In this document: in pieces, positions 1 through 8,121 of the stretch
Layout: every line of letters begins with the position of its first letter
Numbering within the stretch: position 1 is the stretch's first letter
Notes under the pieces: model-generated
What the model was told of the DNA's origin: nothing
The model's database searches: none
What the model saw: the letters and a program-made list of their open reading frames with translations, nothing else
Assembly (NCBI GenBank): GCA_963580245.1
Contig: CAUZJO010000026.1
Coordinates: 1-37,575, forward strand
Length of the DNA: 37,575 bases
Direction of reading: 5' to 3'
Source of the DNA: CAUZJO01 sp963580245
GTDB lineage: Bacteria > Sumerlaeota > Sumerlaeia > MVZB01
Made by a program: the position numbers and the translations under genes

Positions 1-51
1 CTTGAACAGATCGCCTTGCAGGTCTTCGCACGGGGAGGGCTTGGGTTTCAT
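1..51 (-). CDS. 5' end of a gene leaving the window, possibly a transposase
   Basis: An ATG at position 51 on the minus strand opens a frame that runs off the left edge after 17 codons. The peptide reads MKPKPSPCEDLQGDLFK. A GGAAG-like ribosome binding site lies upstream. The start resembles the N-termini of IS5/IS1182-type transposases, which often begin MxPK followed by a DLFR/DLFK motif; that resemblance is from memory of the family. With so few residues it cannot be proven, and any short cytosolic protein is an alternative. Confidence 0.35.
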   Translation of the reverse strand, partial: MKPKPSPCEDLQGDLFK

Positions 52-94
52 GGCGCCAACTTCCGCAAGGTTTCGGCGGCGACTGACCGCTTTT

Positions 95-116
95 CTTGCA
101 AAACTATACACTACCC
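95..116 (-). repeat. Candidate terminal inverted repeat of an insertion sequence
   Basis: Read towards the left edge this stretch begins GGGTAGTGTATAGTTTTG and sits about 45 bp upstream of the transposase-like start at 51. Position, GGG tip and AT-rich interior would suit the end of an IS element. The matching repeat would lie outside the window, so this is only a suggestion. It may equally be the promoter of the edge gene, since TATAGT is a fair -10 box. Confidence 0.2.
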
Positions 117-168
117 ACCAGCGTTTTGATCCCATTGTTCTTGGGCAAGGGGTCTTTTTCAGGATCGA

Positions 169-1176
169 CTATCTAGCTTTGATAATCCAGTTCACATAGG
201 TGTTCTTGGGCCGGGTTTCGGTGTCACCGCCGCCGATACTGTGTGTGTGCAAAGGAGAGTCTGCAGTCGCCAGGTCATCCCGGAAGCCAGGCCCCGTATT
301 CGTACGTATGACAAACGCCTGTAATCCAATACCTGCATTTGACCAGGCAAGCATTGCGTGATTGTGCTGGCCATCAGATCCGGTTGTGAAGCCCGAATTT
401 GGCAGCCTCGTCGCGTCACCCTGCTGAGAACCTATATTGTCACCCTGATTTCCACTCGGGCGGTTTTCTGTGCGAGACCCCGCGTCAGGGTCCACACCTG
501 CGCCGTGGTCCTGCCCTCGCAGGAATCGCCCACGCAGATCGTGCACGTTGAAATTGGTGCTCAGATCCCCGCCCCAAAAGAAGCCCAGGGTCTCATGGAG
601 CTCCGGGAAGTCATCTTTGCTAACCTCCCGACCGTCACAGGGCAGATAGTCGTCGGGTAGCCCCTCGAGGGTTGTCAGGTCCAACCTGCCGGCAAACGGT
701 AGAATCGTCCCGATCGGAACGCCGTTGAGAGCGGAATCCGCAGACAAGGCATGATTGGACTCCGGAGCAAAGAAGGCGTAGGGATTCGCGGTCAGCGCCT
801 GTCGGGGGTTTAGCTGAGTGAATCCGCCGCCGCCTGAACTCCTCACCGAGACTTGCAAGAACCGTGGGTCGCCATCGAAAGCCCCCGCGCCGAAGTCGAG
901 CGCGACGGTGAAAACACCGTCGGTCACTTCGACATTCTAAACAGCCAGGGGTACAGGTGTCCCGGGTACAGGATTTCCAAACGTCAGTTGATCGAACAAG
1001 AGGAACTCGAAATCGAACGTGCCGTTGGCCGGATTGCCGCCGTCCTTAAGAGACCCTTGATAATTGATCTCCGATCCCAAGCTCAATTGAGCGCGTGCCG
1101 TGGCCGGCAACCACGACAACCACATACACAGAGCGATGCATGAACAAATCAATTCCGACGTCCTGCGTTTTCGCAT
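169..1176 (-). pseudogene. Secreted collar-domain protein, interrupted by in-frame TAG
   Basis: The reading frame starts at ATG 1176 with a signal peptide: a basic MRKRR start, a hydrophobic core and cleavage near ATARA-Q. It then reads the motif INYQGSLKDGGNPANGTFDF, common at the start of secreted proteins of this group. At 937-939 an amber codon interrupts the frame after PVPLAV. The same frame resumes at once with NVEVTDGVFTVALDFGAGAF, which is the expected continuation. Downstream are PRQALTANPYAFFA and a phage-tail-collar-like fold (GTILPFAG, LPCDGREVSK, DLRGRFLRGQD). Homologues usually have a polar residue at the stop, so CAG to TAG is the simplest origin. The gene's own terminator at 169-171 is also TAG, which argues against amber recoding. 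Role unknown; despite the collar domain no phage genes are nearby. The downstream part could be translated separately from GTG 927, but would lack a signal peptide. Confidence 0.75.
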
Positions 1177-1525
1177 GACCTACACTTCTTTAATCTCACG
1201 CATATTATACCGAGGTTTCTGATTTAAACCTAGTAACGTCTCCACCTGTATCTATCGCAGTCGTTGTTGGCTACTGATTTCGCCCTGTCAAGCCTTTTCT
1301 GGCCTCCAGTGCCTCTGCCTCAAGTCCGGCCCTTTTACGCCTCAACGAGGTCCGGATCGTGGTTTCCCTCATCGCCAAGGCCCCCGCTCTTGATCGGGTC
1401 AGGAGCATCGGCCAAGCCGTTAAGTGCGCTTGGGCTTCAAATTTCCCCCCTGGCTACCACGTATCGGCACCGCCGGCGGCCTCCAGGCGCGGGCCCCCTC
1501 CATTTTCGTGATCCGGAGTCTCTCG
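1177..1525. other. Non-coding gap between the collar gene and uvrC
   Basis: About 350 bp without a credible gene. The open frame crossing it on plus is Pro/Arg/Ser-rich and runs into antisense uvrC. I checked for a tRNA, for the universal tmRNA or RNase P motifs and for a hairpin with a T-tract, and found none. It must hold the promoter of the minus-strand collar gene, but no clear -35/-10 pair stands out. Confidence 0.4.
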
Positions 1526-3475
1526 TCAGGCCGGGTCCGGCGCTGAATCGGACACTTCCGGTCCGCGCGTCACATCCGCGGCCAGGCGTTGATGAATCCG
1601 CGCGGCCAGTTCGCGCGGGATGCCCGGAACCGAGGCGATCTCCTCCACCGCCGTCTCCCTCAGTCGTTTCACGGAACCGAAATGGCGCAATAAGCGGCTC
1701 GCCCGCGTCTTGCCCACGCCGGTGATCGATTCGAGGACCGAACGCAGGTTGCGCCGCCCGCGCAGTTCGCGATGATAGGTGATCCCAAAGCGGTGGGCCT
1801 CGTCGCGCAGGCGCTGCAGCAGATAGAGCGCCGGCGAGTTGCCCTTGAAGATGACCGGGTTCTTGCGGCCGGGGAGAAAAAAACGTTCCTCGGTGCGGTG
1901 GGATTGATCGCCCCGCCGTTTGACCCGGCTCTTGGCCATCCCGACGACCGGCACGCCGTCGATCCCCAGTTCCTCGAAGACGTCGACCGCCACCCCCAAC
2001 TGACCCTTGCCACCGTCGATCACGACCAGGCCCGGCGCGGGTTCGCTCCCATCGGTCACGCGCCGAAAGCGACGCGTCAACACCTCGCGCAGCGAGCCGA
2101 AATCGTCCTGGCCTTCCAGGGTTTTGATGCGGAAACGGCGGTAACGCGACTTATCCGGCTCGCCGCCGCGGAAAGTGACCATCGAGCCGACCGTGGCGAA
2201 TCCCTGAATGGTCGAGACGTCGTAGCATTCGATGGGATCGGGCGCGGCGTCCAGGTGGAACTTGGCGATGATTTCATGGTGGATTTCCTGAATGGTTTTG
2301 TGGCCGGACAGATGCTGCTCGAGCAAGCGCAGCGCGTTCTCGCGGGCCACCTCGATCAGGCGCCGCTTCTCCCCGCGCTGGGGGTTCAGAACTTGCACGC
2401 GTCCTTCGCGCCGGTCGCCGAGCCAGGCTTCGAGGAACTGTCCGTCGCGCGGCGGGGGATCGCACAGCACTTCGCGAGGGGGCGCTTCGGCTTCGTAATA
2501 GCGCGAAAGGAACTCTTCCATCAAATCGCCCGCCGGACGATCATGATCGCGCACGAGAAACGGGCGACTGCTCACCAGCAGCCCGTTGCGATACACGAAA
2601 ACAATAAACGCCCCAAACCCGCCCATCCGTTCCAGGACGACGATATCGTGGTCCGATCCCTCGTGCTTGTGCACGCCCTGCCGTTCCAGGGTCTGTTCGA
2701 TCGATTGGATGCGATCGCGCGCGACGGCGGCCTGTTCGTATTCCATTGCCCTGGCGTGCCGGGCCATGCGCTCGCGCAGCGCCTTGAGCGCCTCGCGCGT
2801 CTTGCCCTTGAGGAATAGGACCGTACCTTCGACCAACTCACCGTACTCGCCCTTATCGACCGGCTTCACGCACGGCGCGCAGCAGCGGCCGATCTGATGC
2901 AGCAGGCACGGGCGCGACCGATTACGCAAGACGTGATCGGGACACGAGCGAATGGGAAAAACGCGCTGGAGTTGCCGCAGCGTCTCGCGCACGGCCGCCG
3001 CCGAGGAATATGGCCCGAGGTAAAGGGCCTTGTCCTTGCGCGATCCTTCGCGGCGGCGCATCACAACCGCGCGCGGCCACTCGTGGTCGAGGTTAACGCG
3101 GACGCTGACGTAGGTCTTGTCGTCGCGCAGGCGGATGTTGTAGCGCGGCTGATGCCGCTTGATCAGCGTGTTCTCGAGCAGGAATGCCTCTTTGTCATTC
3201 ACCGTGATAATTGTCTCGATGCGCGCGACGCGGCGCATGAGATAGCGCACGTTGAACCGCGCGTCGCCCGAGCGCGTGAAATACGAATTGACGCGCGCAT
3301 TGAGATTAACGGCCTTGCCGATGTAGATCACCTTGCCCGTGTCGTCACGCATGATGTAAACGCCCGCCAGAGAGGGTATCGAGCCGATCTCGTCGGGCGT
3401 GACGCCGGGCGTGGATTCGGGCAGGGGCGTTTGGGGCGCGGAGGCGTTTGATTCTGGTTCGGCGCGCGGATCCAT
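1526..3475 (-). CDS. uvrC: Excinuclease ABC subunit C
   Basis: UvrC makes the two incisions flanking a bulky lesion in nucleotide excision repair, acting with UvrA and UvrB. The 649-residue length is normal. Domains in order: GIY-YIG nuclease at about 35-120 (GVYIMRDDTGKVIYIGKAVN, then the LLENTLIKRHQPRYN segment with the catalytic Glu); a Cys cluster CLLHQIGRCCAPC near 190-205; a UVR motif near 225-260 that contacts UvrB; an RNase H-like 5' nuclease (ECYDVSTIQG and VVIDGGKGQL with its Asp residues); and a C-terminal tandem helix-hairpin-helix (ITGVGKTRASRLL, VPGIPRELAARI). The start at ATG 3475 adds an acidic/proline N-terminal tail of about 30 residues before the nuclease. Stop is TGA. It lies downstream of the RDD gene on the same strand with 124 bp between, so it may be the distal gene of hisC-RDD-uvrC. 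Confidence 0.96.
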   Translation of the reverse strand: MDPRAEPESNASAPQTPLPESTPGVTPDEIGSIPSLAGVYIMRDDTGKVIYIGKAVNLNARVNSYFTRSGDARFNVRYLMRRVARIETIITVNDKEAFLLENTLIKRHQPRYNIRLRDDKTYVSVRVNLDHEWPRAVVMRRREGSRKDKALYLGPYSSAAAVRETLRQLQRVFPIRSCPDHVLRNRSRPCLLHQIGRCCAPCVKPVDKGEYGELVEGTVLFLKGKTREALKALRERMARHARAMEYEQAAVARDRIQSIEQTLERQGVHKHEGSDHDIVVLERMGGFGAFIVFVYRNGLLVSSRPFLVRDHDRPAGDLMEEFLSRYYEAEAPPREVLCDPPPRDGQFLEAWLGDRREGRVQVLNPQRGEKRRLIEVARENALRLLEQHLSGHKTIQEIHHEIIAKFHLDAAPDPIECYDVSTIQGFATVGSMVTFRGGEPDKSRYRRFRIKTLEGQDDFGSLREVLTRRFRRVTDGSEPAPGLVVIDGGKGQLGVAVDVFEELGIDGVPVVGMAKSRVKRRGDQSHRTEERFFLPGRKNPVIFKGNSPALYLLQRLRDEAHRFGITYHRELRGRRNLRSVLESITGVGKTRASRLLRHFGSVKRLRETAVEEIASVPGIPRELAARIHQRLAADVTRGPEVSDSAPDPA

Positions 3476-3599
3476 CGGTCAAGTGTAATTCAGCGGCCGG
3501 TCGGATGAAATGGATTTTGGTGAACGGGACAAGCGAATTGGAAAAAACGGCCCTGATGGATGAACGGACTCATGGGGTCGCCGCTGGGTTCGGTTTGCG

Positions 3600-4835
3600 T
3601 CATCGAGGTTCGACGTGCTCATAGTCCATGTCACCCTCGGCGGGATCGGCCGGTCCCTCAATCTTCCCCCTGACGGCGGAACGGTTGAACAGAATCATGA
3701 ACGGTTCGTAGAGCACGAGAACAAATCGCCGCGCGGCGGGCAGGGGACGGCCTTTTTCATCGTCGGGGTTTTCTTGGAGACGAGCTTGCCATTGAGCCCA
3801 GGCGGCGTGGCGCAGGTCCTCCACTTTCTCATGAAAGACCGGATCCGAGAGCGATTCGGGCCGAAAACGGCCGTGGCGCAAAAAGGTTTGCACGACGATC
3901 GACTCGCCATCAAAGAACACCTTCGCGCGCAACGACTCGGTAGAGGGCGCGTCTTGTCCCTTCGCCACGGCTTGGGCGCGTCTGCTTTGGATACCTTGCC
4001 GCAGGTTTTCGATGTCGTTGACGTTTGGCTGCGCGAGAAGCATGACTTCGTGGGGATCAATCGGGTGGAGGGCTTGGATTTCTTGAATCCGTCGTGATTG
4101 CGCCTTGAATTCGGGGAGCGTGTAGGACTTCATCGGTTGGAACAGCAATGCGATCGTCGACAACAACCAGAACAAGAACGTCATCTTCCCATGCATCCTC
4201 AACCTGGATTGAATAATGGGCTCGGGCTCTTCGTTATGTAGGTATGCAAAGCCCTCGGGCGTGGGTCTGGGCGTCACGTAGCTGCCGGCCCACAGATCGT
4301 GCCAACCCCGTTTGTACGGATGCATCCCGACGCTAAGCGCCAGCGCAATGGTCAGCGTCAAACAGGCGACGTGCAGGACCGTCAGGCCGACGAGCGCGCC
4401 GCTCCGAAGTGAAATCGGCAGGATGAGCGCGTAATACAGGGGGAGATTCAAGACGAACAAGACCATTTTCTTGAGCAGGGCGCGCTTGAACGATGCGCTC
4501 CACGAAAGCCCGCCCCCTTCGGCGCTTACAACGTGCACTTTCAGGACCATCATCCCCGGCGTCTGGCCGCCCCCGATGGGGCTGGTCGGCAGCCAGAAGT
4601 AAAGCAGCACCGCCACGTGACCCAGCCACGGCAGCCACGGGTTCAGGTACAACAGCGGCGCGCGCATGCCTTCATGAAGTAGATACGACGCGAAGTACAG
4701 GACGGCGCCATCAATCAGGAAAGCCCCCAGGCGGGGCAGGAAACCGGTGAAGATCGGACGTTCACGCGGCGCATCGAGTGGCTCGCGATGCGGATCGAGC
4801 GGTTCGCCGACTTGAGTGGGTGAGTCCTCCTGCAT
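3600..4835 (-). CDS. RDD-family integral membrane protein
   Basis: The first half is an RDD domain: residues about 30-200 contain GFLPRLGAFLIDGAVLYFAS, an Arg and Asp pair in the first membrane helix, then a helix around LGHVAVLLYFWLPTS, the GGQTPGMMVLKVHVV segment and several further hydrophobic helices (KKMVLFVLNLPLYYALIL; LVGLTVLHVACLTLTIALAL). HDLWAGSYV closes the domain, as is usual. A further helix near 225-245 (MTFLFWLLSTIALLF) is followed by about 150 charged residues. RDD proteins are inner-membrane proteins of mostly unknown function; some are linked to ion or solute transport. The gene starts 22 bp after the hisC stop, so co-transcription is likely. The long charged tail is not part of the usual domain and I do not recognise it. 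Stop is TGA at 3600-3602. Confidence 0.8.
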   Translation of the reverse strand: MQEDSPTQVGEPLDPHREPLDAPRERPIFTGFLPRLGAFLIDGAVLYFASYLLHEGMRAPLLYLNPWLPWLGHVAVLLYFWLPTSPIGGGQTPGMMVLKVHVVSAEGGGLSWSASFKRALLKKMVLFVLNLPLYYALILPISLRSGALVGLTVLHVACLTLTIALALSVGMHPYKRGWHDLWAGSYVTPRPTPEGFAYLHNEEPEPIIQSRLRMHGKMTFLFWLLSTIALLFQPMKSYTLPEFKAQSRRIQEIQALHPIDPHEVMLLAQPNVNDIENLRQGIQSRRAQAVAKGQDAPSTESLRAKVFFDGESIVVQTFLRHGRFRPESLSDPVFHEKVEDLRHAAWAQWQARLQENPDDEKGRPLPAARRFVLVLYEPFMILFNRSAVRGKIEGPADPAEGDMDYEHVEPR

Positions 4836-4857
4836 GGATCGCCAATTCTAATGAAAT

Positions 4858-5985
4858 CTAATCGCCCCGAGCCAATTCTTTCAAGACCTTGGCCAAGGCC
4901 GCCAGGCATGCGCGGTTCTCGGCGGGGCGGCCGATCGAGATGCGCAAACAGGTCTCGATCCCATACCCCGCCATCGGGCGCGTCACGACGCCCAGCTTGA
5001 GCAACTCCTGAAAAACCACGCGGCAATCGAGTCCCACGTCGACCAGCACGAAGTTCGCAAGGCTCGGCCAGGTTTTGAGTCCCAGCGCCCGCAGGCCTTT
5101 CTGCATCCGCGCCAGACCCTCCGCGTTGGCCTTGACGCTACCCCGCAGGTGGGCCTCATCGCCGAGCGCGGCCAGCGCCGCCGCTTGGGCCATGCGGTTG
5201 GCGTTGAAGGGCGGTCGCACCCGGTCCAGGTCCTTGATGATCTCCGGTCGCGCCACGGCGTATCCGATCCGCAAACCCGCCAACCCATACGCCTTGGAAA
5301 ACGTGCGCAGCACGACAAGGTTAGGGTGCTCGTCGCGCAGCCTCAGTCCGTCGGGATAGTTGCGATCGGCATTGGCGTACTCATAGTACGCCTGATCCAA
5401 AACGACAATCACTAGCGGCGGCACACGCTCCAGAAACCGGCTTAACTCGCGCCGACTGATCGAGGCCCCGGTCGGGTTACATGGAACGTCCAGGCAGATC
5501 ATTGAAGTTCGCGGGCCGATCGCCGCCACGATGTCCTCCAGGTTGTGGCGCATGTCGCGCATCGGCGAGAGATAGGCCGGCGCGCCGGCCAGCTCGGCCC
5601 CCATCCGGTAGCGGACGAAAGCGTGATCGGAGGTGATCAGAAATCGCAGACGACTCAGATAGGCGAGCGCCAGCAGGACCATGATCTCGTCGGAGCCATT
5701 GCCCAGAATCAGTTCTTCGGGGGCGACGCCGAGCCGCTCGGCCAGTGCCTGCTTGAGATAATACCCGTCCCCGTCGGGATAGCGGTGCATCTCGCCGGCG
5801 GCGGCGAGCATCGCCTTGACCGCCTGCGGCGAGGGCCCCAGCGGGTTCTCGTTCGAGGCCAGCTTATGCACCTGCTCCAACCCGAATTCCCGCTGGACCT
5901 CCTCGATCGGCCTACCGGGCTGGTAGGGAATCAGTTTCTTCAGGTTCCGGTTGATTTTGGGCGGCGGGGCGTCTTGTTGCGTCAT
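4858..5985 (-). CDS. hisC: Histidinol-phosphate aminotransferase
   Basis: A PLP-dependent fold-type I aminotransferase that converts imidazole acetol phosphate to L-histidinol phosphate in histidine synthesis. The 375-residue length is typical of HisC. Seen in the sequence: the N-terminal LIPYQPGRPIEEVQREFGL segment, KLASNENPLGPSP (the hallmark NENP), a GNGSDEIMVLL cofactor-phosphate loop, DVPCNPTGASI, LDQAYYEYA, and the Schiff-base lysine in RTFSKAYGLAGLRIGYAVA. The C-terminal CLRISIGRPAENRACLAAL holds the Arg that binds the substrate carboxylate. No other his gene is nearby, so it is either a scattered his gene or a paralogue acting on aromatic amino acids. The start ATG at 5985 faces the methyltransferase gene across a 57-bp divergent spacer. 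RDD and uvrC follow on the same strand. Confidence 0.93.
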   Translation of the reverse strand: MTQQDAPPPKINRNLKKLIPYQPGRPIEEVQREFGLEQVHKLASNENPLGPSPQAVKAMLAAAGEMHRYPDGDGYYLKQALAERLGVAPEELILGNGSDEIMVLLALAYLSRLRFLITSDHAFVRYRMGAELAGAPAYLSPMRDMRHNLEDIVAAIGPRTSMICLDVPCNPTGASISRRELSRFLERVPPLVIVVLDQAYYEYANADRNYPDGLRLRDEHPNLVVLRTFSKAYGLAGLRIGYAVARPEIIKDLDRVRPPFNANRMAQAAALAALGDEAHLRGSVKANAEGLARMQKGLRALGLKTWPSLANFVLVDVGLDCRVVFQELLKLGVVTRPMAGYGIETCLRISIGRPAENRACLAALAKVLKELARGD

Positions 5986-6042
5986 GAGATTCGTTTTTCT
6001 ATTTCAAGGACGACGGCGAATCCATAATTATCGGGGGTGGCG

Positions 6043-6864
6043 ATGAGACAGTCAATGGACTTGAGTTCGATCATGGACACAGACCGCGCCGGCGAACAAC
6101 CCATCGAGGACAGCAAGCACCGATTCTCGGACCGCGTCGAGTATTACCTGGCCCATCGCCCTCGATACCCCGAGGGCACGGTCGAGACCCTGCGGCGGGA
6201 GGCGGGCCTGGGGCCGGGAACCGTCATCGCCGACATGGGTTCGGGCACCGGCTTTCTCGCCCAGATGCTGTTGCGATGCGGAAACAAGGTCCACGGCGTG
6301 GAGCCCAATCGCGAAATGCGCGAGGCGGGTGAACGGATGCTCGGCGCCCACGACGACTTCATCAGCCTCAACGGGTCCGCCGAACACAGCGGCCTCCCGG
6401 ACGCGAGCGTGGACCTGATCACGGCGGGCCAGTCCTTCCACTGGTTCGATCGCCCGGCGGCCCGGAGCGAATGGAGCCGCATCCTCAGGCCCGACGGCCG
6501 AGTCGCCCTGGTCTGGAACCAGCGCGCCGCCGGCTCCTCGGCCTTCATGGCCGCCTACGAAACGCTTCTACGCGATTTCGGGAACGACTACGACAAGGTT
6601 GGCCACCGCGACATCGACGACCGCAAGCTCGACGATTTCTTCGGTCCGGGCCGCTGGCGCCGATTTACGTTGCCCTACGCTCAGGAGTTCGACCGCGAGG
6701 GCCTACGCGGCCGCATCCTCTCAAGCTCCTACATCCCCCTGCCCGGCCAACCGCGCCACGCCGAGATGACGCGCGCGCTGGACCGCCTCTTCGAGTGCCA
6801 TCAAGAGCAAGGCCGCGTTCGATTTCGCTATCACACGAACATCTATATAGGTCGCCTGGATTAG
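6043..6864 (+). CDS. Class I SAM-dependent methyltransferase
   Basis: A stand-alone Rossmann-fold methyltransferase of the UbiE/Methyltransf_11 type. Motif I is VIADMGSGTGFLAQML near residue 65. An acidic motif II follows (VHGVEPNREMREAGERML), then DASVDLITAGQSFHWFD and a post-motif strand RILRPDGRVALVWNQR. The first 40 residues contain FSDRVEYYLAHRPRYPEG, common in this subfamily. I prefer ATG 6043 because a run of G (about 6032-6037) precedes it; GTG 6037 and ATG 6055 or 6073 are in the same frame. The substrate cannot be read from sequence: small-molecule O-, N- or C-methylation are all possible. The gene ends in TAG and converges on the kinase with 20 bp between the stops. Confidence 0.8.
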   Translation: MRQSMDLSSIMDTDRAGEQPIEDSKHRFSDRVEYYLAHRPRYPEGTVETLRREAGLGPGTVIADMGSGTGFLAQMLLRCGNKVHGVEPNREMREAGERMLGAHDDFISLNGSAEHSGLPDASVDLITAGQSFHWFDRPAARSEWSRILRPDGRVALVWNQRAAGSSAFMAAYETLLRDFGNDYDKVGHRDIDDRKLDDFFGPGRWRRFTLPYAQEFDREGLRGRILSSSYIPLPGQPRHAEMTRALDRLFECHQEQGRVRFRYHTNIYIGRLD

Positions 6865-6884
6865 ATATCGAGAGTCCGCCTTGT

Positions 6885-8006
6885 CTAACGAGCCACGCGC
6901 GCGGCGCCGCCCTTCATCGCCCGTTCGACTTCGGCCAGGGTCGCCATGGTCGTGTCGCCGGGGGTGGTCATGGCGAGGGCGCCGTGGGTGGCGCCGTAAT
7001 TGACGGATTCTTCGGGAGTCTTGCGGGTCAGGAAACCGTAGATCAGGCCCGACGCGAAACTGTCTCCGCCCCCCACGCGATCGTGGATTTCGAGGTTGGG
7101 CCGTTGCAGGGCTTCGTGGAACGCGCCGTCGTGGTAAAGCACCGCGCCCCAATCGTTGATCGTCGCCGTTTTGGCGTTTCGCAGCGTCGTGGCGACCGCC
7201 TTGATGTTGGGATACTCCGCGACCACCTTGTTGATCATCGCCTTGAACTTGGCGGGGTCGAGTTGCGAGAATTCCTGACCCATTCCCTCGACCTCGAAGC
7301 CCAGTGCCGCGCTGAAATCCTCCTCGTTGCCGAGCATCACGTCCACGTATTGGACAAGCTCCCGATTGACTTCCTGGGCCTTGGGTTTGCCCCCGAACGC
7401 CTCCCACAATGAGGGGCGGTAATTGAGGTCGTAAGATATGATCGTCCCCGCCGCTTTGGCCGCGGCCATCGCCTCGCCGGCCACCTCGGGCGTGGTCTCG
7501 GAGAGCGCGGCGAAGATGCCGCCGCAGTGAAACCACCGCGCCCCCTCCTCATCGAAGATCCTTTTCCAATCGATATCGCCCGGCTTGAGCCACGAGGCGG
7601 CGCTATGGCCACGGTCCGAACAACCTTTGGCCGCGCGCACGCCGAAACCGCGCTCGGTGAAGTTCAAGCCATTGCGCGCGCTCCGGCCGATCCCGTCGAA
7701 CGGCAACCACTTCACGTGCGTCATATCCACCCCGCCCTGCAGGATCAGGTCCTCGAGCAGCCGCCCGATCTCGTTATCCACAAACGCCGTCACCAGCGCC
7801 GTGCGCAGTCCGAAACAGCGTCGCAGCCCGCGCGAGACGTTATACTCGCCGCCCCCTTCCCAAACCCGAAACTGGCGGGTCGCGCGGATCCGTCCCTCGC
7901 CCGGATCGAGGCGAATCATCACCTCGCCCAGCGAGACGCAATCCCATTTGCATTGCTCCGTCGGTCTCAGAATCAGCCTTCCCACCTTGACCGTTCCCTT
8001 CGACAC
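6885..8006 (-). CDS. PfkB-family sugar kinase, probably 2-keto-3-deoxygluconate kinase
   Basis: A ribokinase-fold kinase that transfers phosphate from ATP to a sugar or sugar acid. The N-terminal VSLGEVMIRLDPGEGRIRAT resembles KDG kinases of Planctomycetes-like bacteria. The GGGEYNVSRGLRRCFG segment is the usual Gly-rich substrate loop. The PfkB signature DRVGGGDSFASGLIYGFL near residue 310 holds the catalytic Asp and the anion hole, with GGGD where most members have GAGD. YDLNYRPSLW and VMLGNEEDF are also typical. The start is GTG 8006; no ATG is available near the domain start. Stop is TAG. The gene follows the Nramp-like transporter and the cyclase on the same strand, with a 115-bp gap holding a hairpin. 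Substrate specificity (KDG or a related sugar) is an inference. Confidence 0.82.
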   Translation of the reverse strand: MSKGTVKVGRLILRPTEQCKWDCVSLGEVMIRLDPGEGRIRATRQFRVWEGGGEYNVSRGLRRCFGLRTALVTAFVDNEIGRLLEDLILQGGVDMTHVKWLPFDGIGRSARNGLNFTERGFGVRAAKGCSDRGHSAASWLKPGDIDWKRIFDEEGARWFHCGGIFAALSETTPEVAGEAMAAAKAAGTIISYDLNYRPSLWEAFGGKPKAQEVNRELVQYVDVMLGNEEDFSAALGFEVEGMGQEFSQLDPAKFKAMINKVVAEYPNIKAVATTLRNAKTATINDWGAVLYHDGAFHEALQRPNLEIHDRVGGGDSFASGLIYGFLTRKTPEESVNYGATHGALAMTTPGDTTMATLAEVERAMKGGAARVAR

Positions 8007-8069
8007 GCGTCATTCGATTAGAACGACGGTGACGGTGTGTTCAATGATGCTTAATGTCTTGGTTGCGGA

Positions 8070-8112
8070 TAACCCCACCCGTAGAGGTCCTCTGGCGCCT
8101 CTCTCGGGGTTA
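8070..8112. repeat. Two-step hairpin between transporter and kinase genes
   Basis: The outer arms TAACCCC (8070-8076) and GGGGTTA (8106-8112) pair perfectly, as do the inner arms AGAGG (8083-8087) and CCTCT (8098-8102), with unpaired bases between. There is no T-tract on either side, so it is not a classical intrinsic terminator. In the minus-strand transcript it would lie between the Nramp-like gene and the kinase gene and could stabilise or attenuate the message. It superficially recalls an integron attC site but fails the key criteria. Confidence 0.45.
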
Positions 8113-8121
8113 GGCGAACGA

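Noticed and set aside
169..927. Prophage tail gene, from the collar domain
   Set aside because: The protein has a signal peptide and a bacterial secreted-protein N-terminus; no phage structural or lysis genes are nearby.
1177..1525. Structured RNA in the gap before uvrC
   Set aside because: No known riboswitch, tmRNA, RNase P or tRNA signature could be matched by eye.
1772..2818. Long open frame antisense to uvrC
   Set aside because: It is a GC-rich shadow of the conserved uvrC frame and has no ribosome site or family match.
8067..8115. Second attC site, because GTTAGGC follows a hairpin
   Set aside because: The opposite box GGATAAC pairs only in its core, the inner arms have no extrahelical base, and the unit is only 49 nt. 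It is listed as a plain hairpin.
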